Origin: Bacteroidales bacterium
Lineage (GTDB): Bacteria; Bacteroidota; Bacteroidia; Bacteroidales; F082
Reading direction: 5' to 3'
Length of the DNA: 64,000 nt
Assembly: GCA_017537965.1 (NCBI GenBank)
Contig: JAFYJV010000029.1
Coordinates: forward strand, 1-64,000
The notes under the pieces are model-generated. The model searched no databases and was not told the origin of the DNA. It saw nothing but the letters and a program-made list of their open reading frames with translations. Positions 25,754 through 38,360 of the stretch are shown in pieces. Each line of letters begins with the position of its first letter. Position 1 is the first letter of the stretch. Position numbers and translations under genes: made by a program.

Positions 25754-26998
25754 ATGCCTGACAAACAAACACATGACCACATTCCCGCCCTCCGTTTCCC
25801 CGAATTCGCCAATGATGGGGAATGGGGAGTGAAACGGTTAGGAGAGATTTCTACTTCTTTTTCTGGTGGAACGCCATCAGCAAGTAACAAAGACTACTAT
25901 GGTGGTACAATACCATTTATTAGGTCAGGAGAAATAAATAGTGATCATACCGAAATATTTCTAACTCAAGAAGGGTTGGATAACTCATCTGCCAAAATGG
26001 TTGAAAAGGGAACAATACTATATGCTCTATATGGAGCCACAAGTGGTGAAGTTGGAATTGCTCGTTTAAAAGGCGCAATAAATCAGGCAATTCTTGCAAT
26101 AATACCAAATGAGGGGTTTGATTCTTTGTTTATATATCATTATTTGAAAAGCCAAAAAGAATCAATAGTTAACCATTATCTTCAAGGAGGGCAAGGCAAT
26201 TTATCAGGGGCAATTATTAATGCGTTAATGATCCCTGTTCCCCCTTTCTACGAGCAGCGGCGCATCGCTGCCTGTCTATCTGCGTTAGAACAGAAGTTAT
26301 CTGCTACCGATGGGAAACTCAAACAACTGAAAGCCTACAAGAAAGGCTTGATGCAGAAACTCTTCCCCGCTAAAGGTAAAAAACTGCCCGAACTGCGTTT
26401 CAAAGAGTTTGAGAAGGATGGGGAATGGGAGAAAAAAAAGTTGGGAGAGTTTCTATTTGAACATAAGATGAAGAGCGATGGTCGTTGCCAAGTTTATTCT
26501 GTTTCTGTTTCAAAAGGTGTAATAAATCAGATAGAATATTTGGGTAGAAGTTTCTCTGCATCTGACACTTCCAATTACAAACTTGTTAAACCATACGATA
26601 TAATATATACCAAGAGTCCAACAGGCATTTTTCCTTTTGGAATAGTAAAGCAGAGTTTTGTAAATCATAATGTAATTGTTTCGCCATTATATGGTGTTTT
26701 TTCGCCCGTAAATCAATATATTGGTTATATCATTCATTCGTATTTTGAATCACCAGAGAGAACAAATAACTATTTAGCACCGATTGTTCAAAAAGGGGCT
26801 AAAAACACAATTCAAATCACAAATGAAATCTTTTTGTCACAAAGCGTTTGTTTCCCCTCTAAATTTGAAGAACAACGTAAAATTGCTGATTGTCTAACAT
26901 CGATTGACAATATGATAAACCAATACACCAATGAGGTTGCATTGTTGGAACTGTATAAAAAAGGATTGATGCAACAAATGTTTCCAACTTCAAAATAA
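25754..26998 (+). CDS. hsdS: Type I restriction enzyme, S (specificity) subunit
   Basis: A 414-residue HsdS with two target-recognition domains (residues about 25-160 and 225-370), each followed by a conserved helical spacer: PFYEQRRIAACLSALEQKL then YKKGLMQKLFP, and FEEQRKIADCLTSIDNMI then YKKGLMQQMFP. Each TRD is preceded by the repeated phrase LRF-EF--DGEW. The TRD coding sequence is visibly more AT-rich than hsdR and hsdM, as expected for exchangeable specificity regions. It decides the bipartite DNA target of both cutting and methylation. Confidence 0.93.
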   Translation: MPDKQTHDHIPALRFPEFANDGEWGVKRLGEISTSFSGGTPSASNKDYYGGTIPFIRSGEINSDHTEIFLTQEGLDNSSAKMVEKGTILYALYGATSGEVGIARLKGAINQAILAIIPNEGFDSLFIYHYLKSQKESIVNHYLQGGQGNLSGAIINALMIPVPPFYEQRRIAACLSALEQKLSATDGKLKQLKAYKKGLMQKLFPAKGKKLPELRFKEFEKDGEWEKKKLGEFLFEHKMKSDGRCQVYSVSVSKGVINQIEYLGRSFSASDTSNYKLVKPYDIIYTKSPTGIFPFGIVKQSFVNHNVIVSPLYGVFSPVNQYIGYIIHSYFESPERTNNYLAPIVQKGAKNTIQITNEIFLSQSVCFPSKFEEQRKIADCLTSIDNMINQYTNEVALLELYKKGLMQQMFPTSK

Positions 26999-27008
26999 AT
27001 AAAAAGAC

Positions 27009-28157
27009 ATGCCTAATCAATTAAAAGAATCATATTCGGAATTGAGAGAACTTGCTCAAGATCTAAGAAATAGCGAAAAGAAATATAATATTATTTTTGC
27101 TCATAATGGTGTTGGAAAGACAAGTCTCTCTGTAGAGTTCAAAAACATTGCGAAAGAAAATGGAAGCAGTGATACTCTGTATTATAATGCTTTTACTGAA
27201 GATTTGTTCTATTGGGACAATGATTTGGATAATGACGAAGAAAGGGTATTAATGTTTCGAAGATACTCTCATTTCTTTGATGGGTTAGATGCCAATGAGA
27301 TGGAAACTCGGATTCGTTCCATTTTAGGCAGGTATTCCGATTTCGATTTTTCTATTAAGTTGGATGTTGTAAAGCAAGATGACCAAGGCAAAGATTATAC
27401 AGTTAATTATGTGACATTCAAACGAATGGCTTATAATAATGAAACGAATAGCACAGAGTGGAAAGAGGATATTAAAATATCTCGTGGAGAAGAAAATATT
27501 TTCAAATGGTGCTTTTTTCTTGCCGTTGCACAAATGGCCATTGATAAAGCGGAAGCATATAAATGGGTGAAATACATTTACATTGACGATCCCATTTCTT
27601 CACTGGATGATAACAATGCGATTCTTGTAGCAAATCATTTAGCATCATTGATTAAGCCTGAAACGAGCACTATTCAAACTATCATATCTACCCATCATGG
27701 TTTGTTTTATAATGTTATATGCAATGAATTGAAAAGCGCAGCGAAGTTATACTTATATAAGGAGCAAGAAGAAAAAGATGATGTGACACAGCAATCTAAG
27801 TATTTGTGGAAAATCAAAGATCTAAGGGACACACCGTTTTTCCACCATGTTGCGGTTATCAAGGAACTGAATAAAGCTGTCGGTCCAGGTGGTCAATTGT
27901 TTACCTACCATTTCAATATGCTAAGGAATGTCTTGGAGAAGACGGCAGCATTTCATGGATTTGATGACTTTGGTAAGTGTATTAAAAAATTCGATAATGA
28001 TCCAGATGAACAAATATATTCTAGAGTAATTAATATTTTAAGTCATGGAAATTACTCTCTGTTTGAACCCGTGGAGATGAATGAGGAAAACCAGACTTAT
28101 TTCAAGCAAGTGTATTCTGATTTTAAAACGCGATTCCCATTTAATGAAAACATCTAG
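27009..28157 (+). CDS. prrC: PrrC-like anticodon nuclease
   Basis: A 382-residue protein, close to the 396 of E. coli PrrC. Residues about 29-37 are Walker A (AHNGVGKTS) and 190-200 Walker B with a D-loop (YIDDPISSLDDNN). The phrase YYNAFTEDLFYWDNDL matches PrrC as I remember it. In the C-terminal nuclease part R306 and E310 (LRNVLEKTAAF) and H346 (INILSHGNYS) correspond to the PrrC triad R320-E324-H356. PrrC is held inactive by a type I restriction enzyme and cuts the anticodon loop of tRNA-Lys when phage disables that enzyme. Location between hsdS and hsdM fits. Unusually AT-rich. Confidence 0.9.
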   Translation: MPNQLKESYSELRELAQDLRNSEKKYNIIFAHNGVGKTSLSVEFKNIAKENGSSDTLYYNAFTEDLFYWDNDLDNDEERVLMFRRYSHFFDGLDANEMETRIRSILGRYSDFDFSIKLDVVKQDDQGKDYTVNYVTFKRMAYNNETNSTEWKEDIKISRGEENIFKWCFFLAVAQMAIDKAEAYKWVKYIYIDDPISSLDDNNAILVANHLASLIKPETSTIQTIISTHHGLFYNVICNELKSAAKLYLYKEQEEKDDVTQQSKYLWKIKDLRDTPFFHHVAVIKELNKAVGPGGQLFTYHFNMLRNVLEKTAAFHGFDDFGKCIKKFDNDPDEQIYSRVINILSHGNYSLFEPVEMNEENQTYFKQVYSDFKTRFPFNENI

Positions 28158-28160
28158 CAT

Positions 28161-29744
28161 ATGGCACAAAATATCCAACAAGAACTCGGCAAAACCCTTT
28201 GGAACATCGCCAACAACTTGCGTGGCGCAATGATGGCGGACGATTTCCGCGATTATATGTTGTCGTTCCTCTTTTGGAAATACCTGTCGGACAATTATGT
28301 GAAATCCGCCCAAAAGGAATTGGGTTCGGATTATACAGCCTTGCAAATATGGTATAAAGAAAATCCCAACGATACGCTGTTGTTTGAACGGCAAATGCGG
28401 CGCAAAATCCATTATGTGATTGAACCTCAATATCTTTGGGACAACATCGTGGAACTTGCCCGCACGCAAAGCGATGATTTGCTCCAGACTTTGCAGGACG
28501 GTTTCAAATACATTGAAAACGAGTCGTTTGAAAGTTCGTTCAAAGGCTTGTTCTCCGAAATCAACTTGAATTCGGAGAAGTTGGGCAAGAACTATACCGA
28601 ACGCAACGCACTATTGTGCAAAGTCATCAAAACCATTGCCGACGGTCTTGCTGAAATTCCTTCTGATTCTGATGCTTTGGGTGATGCTTACGAATACCTG
28701 ATTGGACAGTTTGCGGCTGGCTCGGGACAGAAAGCCGGTGAGTTCTACACCCCGCAGATGATTTCCACCATCCTTTCTCGCATCGTTACATTGGATTGTC
28801 AAGACCCCTCAACAGGTAAGAAGAAACGCATAGACAAGGTGCTCGATTTTGCTTGTGGGTCAGGCTCGTTGTTGCTGAATGTGCGCCGCGAGATGAAAGA
28901 CTACGCCATTGGCAAGATTTACGGTCAGGAGAAAAACATCACCACCTACAATCTTGCCCGAATGAATATGCTGTTGCATGGCGTAAAGGACACGGAGTTT
29001 GAGATTCATCACGGCGATTCTCTTGCCAACGATTGGGACATTCTTAACGAGCAAAATCCCGCCAAGAAGATGCAGTTTGACGCGGTGGTCGCCAATCCGC
29101 CTTTCAGTTTGCGTTGGGACCCGATGGAAGAGACCGCCAAGGATTTCCGTTTCAGTCGTTATGGTGTGGCTCCTAAGTCTGCCGCTGATTTCGCTTTTCT
29201 GTTGCACGGTTTGCATTTCTTGAGCGACAACGGCACGATGGCCATCATTTTGCCTCACGGTGTGTTGTTCCGTGGCGGCAAGGAAGAAGTCATTCGTAAG
29301 AAACTGCTTGAGGATGACAACATTGATGCTGTCATCGGATTGCCTGCCAACTTGTTCTATTCCACTGGCATTCCTGTTTGTATACTCGTTTTGAAAAAAT
29401 GCCGCAAGAACGATAAAATTCTGTTCATCAATGCCAGCGGTGAGGAGCATTACGAGAAAGGCAAGCGCCAGAACTATCTTCGCGACAAAGATGTGGAAAA
29501 GATAGTGGAAACTTATCAATCCCGCAAAGAGGAACCGCGTTTCTCGAGCTTGGTTTCATTGGCGGAAATCAAGGAAAACGACTATAACCTCAATATCACT
29601 CGCTATGTCAATCTGTCGAAAGATGAAAAACCGATTGACCTTAAAGCCGTTACTAAGCAACTACATGAAACGGATGCCAAAATCGAGGAAGCACGAGGCA
29701 AACTCAATGTGTTTTTGAAGGAATTGGGGTTGGAGGAGATTTAG
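28161..29744 (+). CDS. hsdM: Type I restriction enzyme, M (methyltransferase) subunit
   Basis: A 527-residue N6-adenine methyltransferase. The N-terminal HsdM helical domain (IQQELGKTLWNIANNLRGAM) is followed by the SAM-binding motif DFACGSGSLL near residue 230 and the catalytic NPPF near residue 311. It forms M2S with HsdS and protects host DNA. ATG 28161 follows the prrC stop by three bases, so hsdM translation is linked to prrC. The gene order with hsdM last differs from the E. coli prr locus. Confidence 0.95.
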   Translation: MAQNIQQELGKTLWNIANNLRGAMMADDFRDYMLSFLFWKYLSDNYVKSAQKELGSDYTALQIWYKENPNDTLLFERQMRRKIHYVIEPQYLWDNIVELARTQSDDLLQTLQDGFKYIENESFESSFKGLFSEINLNSEKLGKNYTERNALLCKVIKTIADGLAEIPSDSDALGDAYEYLIGQFAAGSGQKAGEFYTPQMISTILSRIVTLDCQDPSTGKKKRIDKVLDFACGSGSLLLNVRREMKDYAIGKIYGQEKNITTYNLARMNMLLHGVKDTEFEIHHGDSLANDWDILNEQNPAKKMQFDAVVANPPFSLRWDPMEETAKDFRFSRYGVAPKSAADFAFLLHGLHFLSDNGTMAIILPHGVLFRGGKEEVIRKKLLEDDNIDAVIGLPANLFYSTGIPVCILVLKKCRKNDKILFINASGEEHYEKGKRQNYLRDKDVEKIVETYQSRKEEPRFSSLVSLAEIKENDYNLNITRYVNLSKDEKPIDLKAVTKQLHETDAKIEEARGKLNVFLKELGLEEI

Positions 29745-29805
29745 AGTCAATATTATGGAGTGTAAAACTCAAATTAAAGGTTGAAAACAACATAAAGAAC
29801 AAATT

Positions 29806-30633
29806 ATGGGAAAAACAATAACAACCTATTTGATAGATGGTGATCCGAAAGGCACTCGGTATGTGTTTATTAGCAATACAATTTGCAAGATGTATGTGAT
29901 TCCTCGTTCTAATTTGTCTATTTTGAATGAACGAAAAGAGTTGCAAACTCCAGCCTTTTATATCTTGCTTGGTGAAGATGAGGGCACAAAGCCAAAGGCG
30001 TACATAGGCGAAACCGAGAACTTTCGTGAGCGGGTGAAAGATCACGATAGTAAGAAAGCATTTTGGCAAAAGGCATTATTGTTTATTTCCAAAGATGCTG
30101 CAATGACAAAAGCTGACGTGCAATATCTTGAATATCGTGCAATTGTAGAAGCTAAAGAGTCCAATGCGTTTGTGTTGAATGAAAACAAACAAACCCCGAA
30201 GGCTCCTAATCTTCCTGAATACAGAAAAGACGATATGGATGGATTCTTTGGGGATGTCATATTCCTAACTTCATTTATTGGCTGTAACATCTTTGATATT
30301 TCCAAACCTAAAGAGGAACATTTGTTCTATACCAAAGGACGTGGTTGTGATGCAAAGGGTTTTTATGATGCCAATGGCTTCACCGTTCTGAAAGGAAGTG
30401 CTATTGCAAAATCTTCGGTTCCATCTTTTACATGGAAAGAGAAACGCGAAAAACTTCTTAAAGAATATACCATCAACAATGGCGACAAGTTGGAATTAGA
30501 ATCAGATATTACTTTTCCAAGCCCCAGCACTGCTGCTGACTTTTGCATCGGTAGTAGTAATAACGGATGGCTGGTGTGGAAAGATGAGGACGGACAAACG
30601 CTTGATAGCGTTTACAGAAAACAATTAGAATAG
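29806..30633 (+). CDS. GIY-YIG nuclease-domain protein with DUF4357
   Basis: A 275-residue protein. Residues about 43-145 are a GIY-YIG-type fold (FYILLG, YIGETENFRERVKDH with the family arginine, and a glutamate in VQYLEYRAI). The C-terminal 60 residues match DUF4357 (ADFCIGSSNNGWLVWKDEDG). Such fusions are common next to restriction-modification genes. A nuclease or DNA-binding role is likely, but the target is unknown. It lies 61 bases after hsdM on the same strand and could be transcribed with it. Confidence 0.83.
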   Translation: MGKTITTYLIDGDPKGTRYVFISNTICKMYVIPRSNLSILNERKELQTPAFYILLGEDEGTKPKAYIGETENFRERVKDHDSKKAFWQKALLFISKDAAMTKADVQYLEYRAIVEAKESNAFVLNENKQTPKAPNLPEYRKDDMDGFFGDVIFLTSFIGCNIFDISKPKEEHLFYTKGRGCDAKGFYDANGFTVLKGSAIAKSSVPSFTWKEKREKLLKEYTINNGDKLELESDITFPSPSTAADFCIGSSNNGWLVWKDEDGQTLDSVYRKQLE

Positions 30634-31815
30634 GTTCATTTCGTAAAACAAGGTATTACAGTGGCGAAGAAATGGTATTAAGTCAATCAAGAGTATAAAA
30701 AAGACTTATTATGTTTATCCCAAACAACAGAATACAAGCAACAGTGGTCTGACAAATACCTTGCCTACATCAGCGGCTTCGCCAATGCACAGGGTGGCAC
30801 GCTCTATATTGGCATAAACGATGTTGGAGAGGTCGTCGGCGTCAATAACGCCAAATATCTATTGGAGAACCTTCCCAACAAAGCCATTCAAGCTACGGGC
30901 ATCATTCCTGATATAGAAATCCTAAGCAAAGACGATAAAAAATATATCGCCATTCATATCAAACAAAGCAGGCAACCTATCACTTGCAATGGGAAATACT
31001 ACATTCGCAGTGGAAGCACCTTGCAAGAACTTGGCGGAACGGCGCTACAGCAATTCTTGTTAGATAAGCTGGGCTACGAGTGGGATGCTTCTCCATGTGA
31101 ACATGCTACAATGGATGACATTGACGCTTCTGCTGTTAACTATTTTGTGCGTAATGCTGTGACCTCTGGAAGAATGCCCAATAGTGCATTGACAGACAGT
31201 GTGGAAACCATATTGCACAATCTCAATTTGCTGACGAAAGATGGACAACTCACCAATGCAGCTGTCTTATTGTTCGGAAAGAATCCACAGAGCCATTTCA
31301 TCACCGCCCATTTTAGAATAGGGCGCTTTGGCATTGATGATACAGACCTTATCCATCAAGATGAAATAGATGGCAATCTTATTCAAATGGCTGATAAAGT
31401 AATGTGGAAACTGCGCTCCGACTATCTGACGGCTCCTATCCATTATGAGGGAATGCATCGTGTTGAGCAACTTGAAATACCTGAAGATGCCTTACGTGAG
31501 TTGGTTTACAATGCCATTGTGCATCGTGATTATTTGGGGACAAACACACAAATGAAAGTGTATAATGATAGGATTTGGTTTTGGAACGCGGGTAAATTCC
31601 CAGAAGGTTTCGATGTGGAGAAAGCCTCGGAAGAACACCTTTCAAATCCACGAAACCATCTTATTGCCAATGTGTTTTACCGTGCTGGTTTCATCGAATC
31701 ATGGGGACGAGGCATCAGCAAGGTATGTAAAGCTTTTACCCAAGCCAACCTAACCGCTCCGACATTTGAGAACTTTTGGAACGGGACCCTTGTCCAAATG
31801 CCTCGCAAACCTGCT

Positions 31816-31863
31816 GACCAAGTAAATGACCAATTAAATGACCGATTAAATGACCGATTAAAT
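31816..31863 (+). repeat. Four tandem 12-bp repeats (GACCRATTAAAT)
   Basis: Four copies, one slightly changed, encode DQVN-DQLN-DRLN-DRLN. A second run of three copies lies at 31918-31953 (DQLN-DRLN-DQLT). In-frame units of this kind can expand or contract without a frameshift and set the linker length before the winged helix. Confidence 0.8.
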
Positions 31864-31917
31864 TCTTCGCAACTTACTGAAAATGAACAGAAAGTGTTTT
31901 TGTTTATCAAAGAGTTT

Positions 31918-31953
31918 GACCAATTAAATGACCGATTAAATGACCAATTAACG
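31918..31953 (+). repeat. Three tandem 12-bp repeats (GACCRATTAAAT), second block
   Basis: Same unit as at 31816-31863, encoding DQLNDRLNDQLT, 54 bases after the first block, separated by a short helix-forming segment. Confidence 0.75.
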
Positions 31954-32188
31954 ACAAGTTATATTGCTCAAAAGCTAGGCTTGTCCTATTCCACTATTCA
32001 ACGTGTTCTTCGCGTGTTGAAACAAAAGGACTTGGTACAACGTGTGGGAAGCAAAAAAACAGGTTTTTGGCAGGTAAATAAATAGAATCAAATTTTGTTA
32101 ATCAACCCCCTCACACCATTGAAAACGAACTCAAAAGAATCTGCTCTATACAATGACTACAACCGCGCCATGAAGCTTTTGGATGAGA

Positions 32189-33919
32189 TTAATGCTTCGT
32201 CATTACCAGCTTCTGGGTTAAAAGCCCCTGTTCTGTAACGGCAGTAACAAAATAGATTCCTGCGACTAGTTGCCTTATATCAAGATGAAACTCATCATGG
32301 ATGGCTTGGGCTGTGATGAGCTTTTTTCCTGTGATGTCCAGTATTTCGACTCGTTGCAAACCTTGTGCGCAGATGGTGACAAAATCCATGCTGGGATTGG
32401 GATAGACAAGTGCTTTGGTGACTGTCGATTCGTTGACTCCATCCCATGCTGGCACAGCATTCACCGCGGCCAAGGCATCCACACGGCCCACGCCAGTGGT
32501 GTTGCTCTTGTTGGGCGTCAGCTTGACGGAGGTCTCTTCAAGGATGCGGCAGATCTCGTCGGGCATCAGTTCGGGGTTCTTTTGCAACATCAATGCGACG
32601 ATGCCCGCCACGCATGGGGTGGCCTGAGAAGTGCCGTCCATATAGGTGTAGCCACTGGTGTTCTGGAAATCCAACGACTTGATATTCACGCCTGGAGCAC
32701 AAACATCGGGACGGATGAGGCCGATGCCAGGATTGTAGGCGTAGTCGCCAAACTCAGTGTCCTGCCAGGTGACAGGTCCCCGCGAGGTGAAGTCGGCGGC
32801 GGCATCGTTGTAGTTCACCGCACCGACGGCCACCACACAACTCAAACCGCCTGGATTGGCCATCTGGTCGGGGTCGAGATAGGGCGGGGGACAGCTGGCC
32901 GGCACCCGCACGTTGTTGGGAATTGGGTAAGCCATCTGAAGGATACTCAAGCCTTCGTTGCCGGCGCACACCAAGGCCACAATACCTGCATCCAAGATCG
33001 CCGTGCAAGTGCGTCGGAAGATTTCCTTGTCAGTAATCCCAGCACCAGCCATGCCTTGCGACAGGTTGATCAGGTCGCATCCGTGTTCCACGGCCCATTC
33101 CATGCCACCGGCGATGTTGACTGCACCGCCAAAGCCATCGGCAGCAGTGGTCTTCACGCACATCAAGGTGGCATCGGGCGCGACACCTGTCTGCGAGCCG
33201 GAGGTGCCATCGCCACAAACGATTCCTGCGACATGCGTGCCGTGCCCTTTGTCGTCCATAGGGTCGTCGTCATCGTTCACGATGTCGTAGCCGTGATGTG
33301 GAAATGCCTCGCCACCGTCCCAGAGATGGTCGGCAAGGTCGAGGTGGTCGTAGTTGACGCCAGAATCGACAACGGCAACCACGACACCAGCCCCCGTGTA
33401 GCCCAGTGCCCAAACTTGGTCGGCATTCACCTGGGTGAGGTTCGGCGTGATCTCGCTTGAGGCGGACGCCGATCTTGACATTCCCATTTCGGGAATCAAC
33501 TGATGCCTGGTGTTGATGCTGATGGATTCAATGTCATTGCGTTTTGCGAGTTCGGTCAACGCGGTTTTCGTGGTTGTGAAATACAGCGCATTGGCCGACC
33601 AAAGGCTGCGTATGGATGATGCCAAACCTTGTTGCTCCATTTCGGAGAGGATGTTTTTCAAGTCGTGTTGAGATGCCTCGGCGAATGTTTTCAACTCATT
33701 GACCACAAAGGTTCTGCGTTCGGCTTTGGTCGGGAATAATTCGGCGCGAAGGCACAGTTGTGTCAGGTCGTATTGCGACTTCATGAGCACGACGACTTCG
33801 ATGCTCTCGTCATCACTGTAGCGAAACAGCTCTTGTCTCAAGAGTGGATCGAGGCAACCTTGTGGGAAGCCCATGATGCTCAGCATCGTCAAGATGGAAA
33901 GCAAGGCGATTCTTTTCAT
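32189..33919 (-). CDS. Subtilisin-like serine protease (S8) with T9SS signal
   Basis: A 576-residue secreted protease. The start ATG 33919 gives the signal peptide MKRIALLSILTMLSIMGFPQG. A propeptide to about residue 155 is followed by the S8 domain with Asp185 (VVDSGVNYDH), His226 (GHGTHVAG) and Ser in GTSQATP. The last 80 residues are a T9SS sorting domain (VYPNPSMDF, VAGIYFVTAVTEQG). Close paralogue of the protease at 40725-42404, with the same inserted segment around PNNVRVPASCPPPYLDPDQ. Role: extracellular protein breakdown. It lies 7 bases downstream of the SH3b gene on the same strand. Confidence 0.92.
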   Translation of the reverse strand: MKRIALLSILTMLSIMGFPQGCLDPLLRQELFRYSDDESIEVVVLMKSQYDLTQLCLRAELFPTKAERRTFVVNELKTFAEASQHDLKNILSEMEQQGLASSIRSLWSANALYFTTTKTALTELAKRNDIESISINTRHQLIPEMGMSRSASASSEITPNLTQVNADQVWALGYTGAGVVVAVVDSGVNYDHLDLADHLWDGGEAFPHHGYDIVNDDDDPMDDKGHGTHVAGIVCGDGTSGSQTGVAPDATLMCVKTTAADGFGGAVNIAGGMEWAVEHGCDLINLSQGMAGAGITDKEIFRRTCTAILDAGIVALVCAGNEGLSILQMAYPIPNNVRVPASCPPPYLDPDQMANPGGLSCVVAVGAVNYNDAAADFTSRGPVTWQDTEFGDYAYNPGIGLIRPDVCAPGVNIKSLDFQNTSGYTYMDGTSQATPCVAGIVALMLQKNPELMPDEICRILEETSVKLTPNKSNTTGVGRVDALAAVNAVPAWDGVNESTVTKALVYPNPSMDFVTICAQGLQRVEILDITGKKLITAQAIHDEFHLDIRQLVAGIYFVTAVTEQGLLTQKLVMTKH

Positions 33920-33926
33920 GGCATGA

Positions 33927-34949
33927 TTACTCCAGATGCGTGTATTTTTTCGATACCCAAAGCTGATTGCCGTGGAAGTCGATCTGATAGAAGTCGCCTT
34001 CTTCGCCGAGATATAGGAAACGCTCGCCCACTTTGGGATGGCGGTTGGTGCCGTCGGGCCATTTGAAGGTGTCGGCACTGGTCGAGGGACCTAGTCTCAA
34101 GCGAAGTTCGGAGCCGTCGATAACGACATAGTACTCTGGACCTCCGTCATATTCCTCTTCACCGTACCACTCTTCCTCAAAATCATCCGGGCTCATCCAA
34201 TAGGTCTCTGCGATGAATTTATATTCAGGATGATAGGCTTTGAAAACGGTGCTGAGGACTTCATAGAACTGGTCGATGGTGCCATCGCTCCAGCGTCTTG
34301 CCCAGAAATGAAGGAAACGATAATCGATATTGCCATAGACAAAGCTGCCGTCTTCAAGTTTCAGCAAGTGCAGGAAGAAATCGACCTTGGGGGAGGTGTA
34401 TTCCCAACCATGGCTTTCGACCGAAGTGCGGAAGATGGTCTCGCGTTCTTCTTGGCTGTATCCACCATCGTATAGGGCATCGTGAATCACCATCATGATA
34501 TGCATCTGGCGATATAGGTATCTGTCAACGAGGGGTTTGCTCGACTCAATAAAGCTCTTGTCGGAGACGATCGTTTTGGCAATGCTTCCCAGATATTTGA
34601 TGGCTTCGGGGTTGTAGTGGCCGAACTCTTCTTCGTTTTCAAGATCCCATTGTCCGTCATGATGTGGTCCCGACACGTAGAGCTGACAAGGCAGCATCTC
34701 TTGCAATTCGCTCAAGGAAATGAGCGAAGCCAGGTGACTTCCCGTGACGCGGATGCCGCACTCCGGCCAATAGTCAAACTCATTAACCAAGGTGTGGTAG
34801 GTGTTGTCGAGGTTCAAACAAGCGTCTTTAAAGCGCTGTACGACAGTGTCTTTTCCGTCTTTTGAAAATGCGCTGAATGCCAATATTGAAGCAAAGGCCA
34901 AAACGACCAATGCCATTTTGCGAAATGAGAAGTTTGATGTTTTTTTCAT
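33927..34949 (-). CDS. Secreted protein with C-terminal SH3b domain
   Basis: A 340-residue protein with an N-terminal signal segment (MALVVLAFASILAFSAF) from ATG 34949. The middle 230 residues are helical and unassigned (YLYRQMHIMMVIHDALYDGG). The last 70 residues look like a bacterial SH3 domain (VIDGSELRLRLGPSTSADTF, GERFLYLGEEGDFYQIDFHG, LWVSKKYTHLE), a fold that often binds peptidoglycan or peptides. It shares an operon with the subtilase downstream, so a periplasmic or surface role next to protein digestion is possible. Confidence 0.65.
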   Translation of the reverse strand: MKKTSNFSFRKMALVVLAFASILAFSAFSKDGKDTVVQRFKDACLNLDNTYHTLVNEFDYWPECGIRVTGSHLASLISLSELQEMLPCQLYVSGPHHDGQWDLENEEEFGHYNPEAIKYLGSIAKTIVSDKSFIESSKPLVDRYLYRQMHIMMVIHDALYDGGYSQEERETIFRTSVESHGWEYTSPKVDFFLHLLKLEDGSFVYGNIDYRFLHFWARRWSDGTIDQFYEVLSTVFKAYHPEYKFIAETYWMSPDDFEEEWYGEEEYDGGPEYYVVIDGSELRLRLGPSTSADTFKWPDGTNRHPKVGERFLYLGEEGDFYQIDFHGNQLWVSKKYTHLE

Positions 34950-34969
34950 GTTGCTATGTTTTAGTGTCC

Positions 34970-34977
34970 CAAAAGTA
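34970..34977 (-). promoter_or_regulatory. -7 element for the SH3b-subtilase operon
   Basis: CAAAAGTA on the plus strand reads TACTTTTG on the minus strand, 20 bases before ATG 34949. Confidence 0.5.
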
Positions 34978-35072
34978 CATCTTTTTGCGTGAATTGGAAT
35001 GCAACCATCCTCATTTTTTATGAGTAACGCTTTCATTTTTCAACAACAATAATGAGTCTTTGATTTGTTTTT

Positions 35073-35080
35073 TATCTTTG
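35073..35080 (+). promoter_or_regulatory. -7 element for the MBL-GH97 operon
   Basis: TATCTTTG, 24 bases before ATG 35105. No good -33 at standard spacing. Confidence 0.55.
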
Positions 35081-35104
35081 CCGTGTTAACCAATAAGACT
35101 TGAT

Positions 35105-38243
<3,139 letters not shown>

Positions 38244-38320
38244 ACGTTAGTGAAAACCATTATCCCGAGCAAGTTCTTAAGAAATATTGGTCAAAACTCT
38301 TCTTTTGTTATAAAAATCAG

Positions 38321-38328
38321 TAGTTTTG
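38321..38328 (+). promoter_or_regulatory. -7 element for the C10 protease gene
   Basis: TAGTTTTG fits TAnnTTTG, 32 bases before ATG 38361. The rest of 38244-38360 shows nothing else. Confidence 0.45.
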
Positions 38329-38360
38329 CACCTGAATAACAAAAGAATCAATAAAATTCC

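Larger units (their letters stand above)
30711..32085 (+). pseudogene. AlbA_2/AAA_4-type ATP-binding protein with N-terminal frameshift
   Basis: The protein is an AlbA_2 domain followed by a putative ATP-binding (AAA_4/HATPase-like) domain and a winged helix. The AlbA_2 part is visible upstream of any start in its frame: QTTEYKQQWSDKYLAYISGF then ANAQGGTLYIGIND, with no ATG, GTG or TTG before it. An ATG at 30711 would join it if one C of the CCC run at 30719-30721 were removed, so either a frameshift mutation or a sequence error lies there. Without it, translation could begin only at TTG 30862, losing about half of the AlbA domain. Later landmarks: LREL(V)YNAIVHRDY near 31492 and the NDQLNDRLN repeats. 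Confidence 0.7.

Noticed and set aside
20711..32085. CRISPR array or cas genes in the defence island
   Set aside because: No regularly spaced repeats and no Cas-like proteins are present; the repeats seen are 12-bp coding units.
32100..32230. Short reading SALYNDYNRAMKLLDEIN after the AlbA-type gene
   Set aside because: It looks like a piece of a coding sequence, but it has no start, runs into the subtilase 3' end and cannot be assigned to a family.
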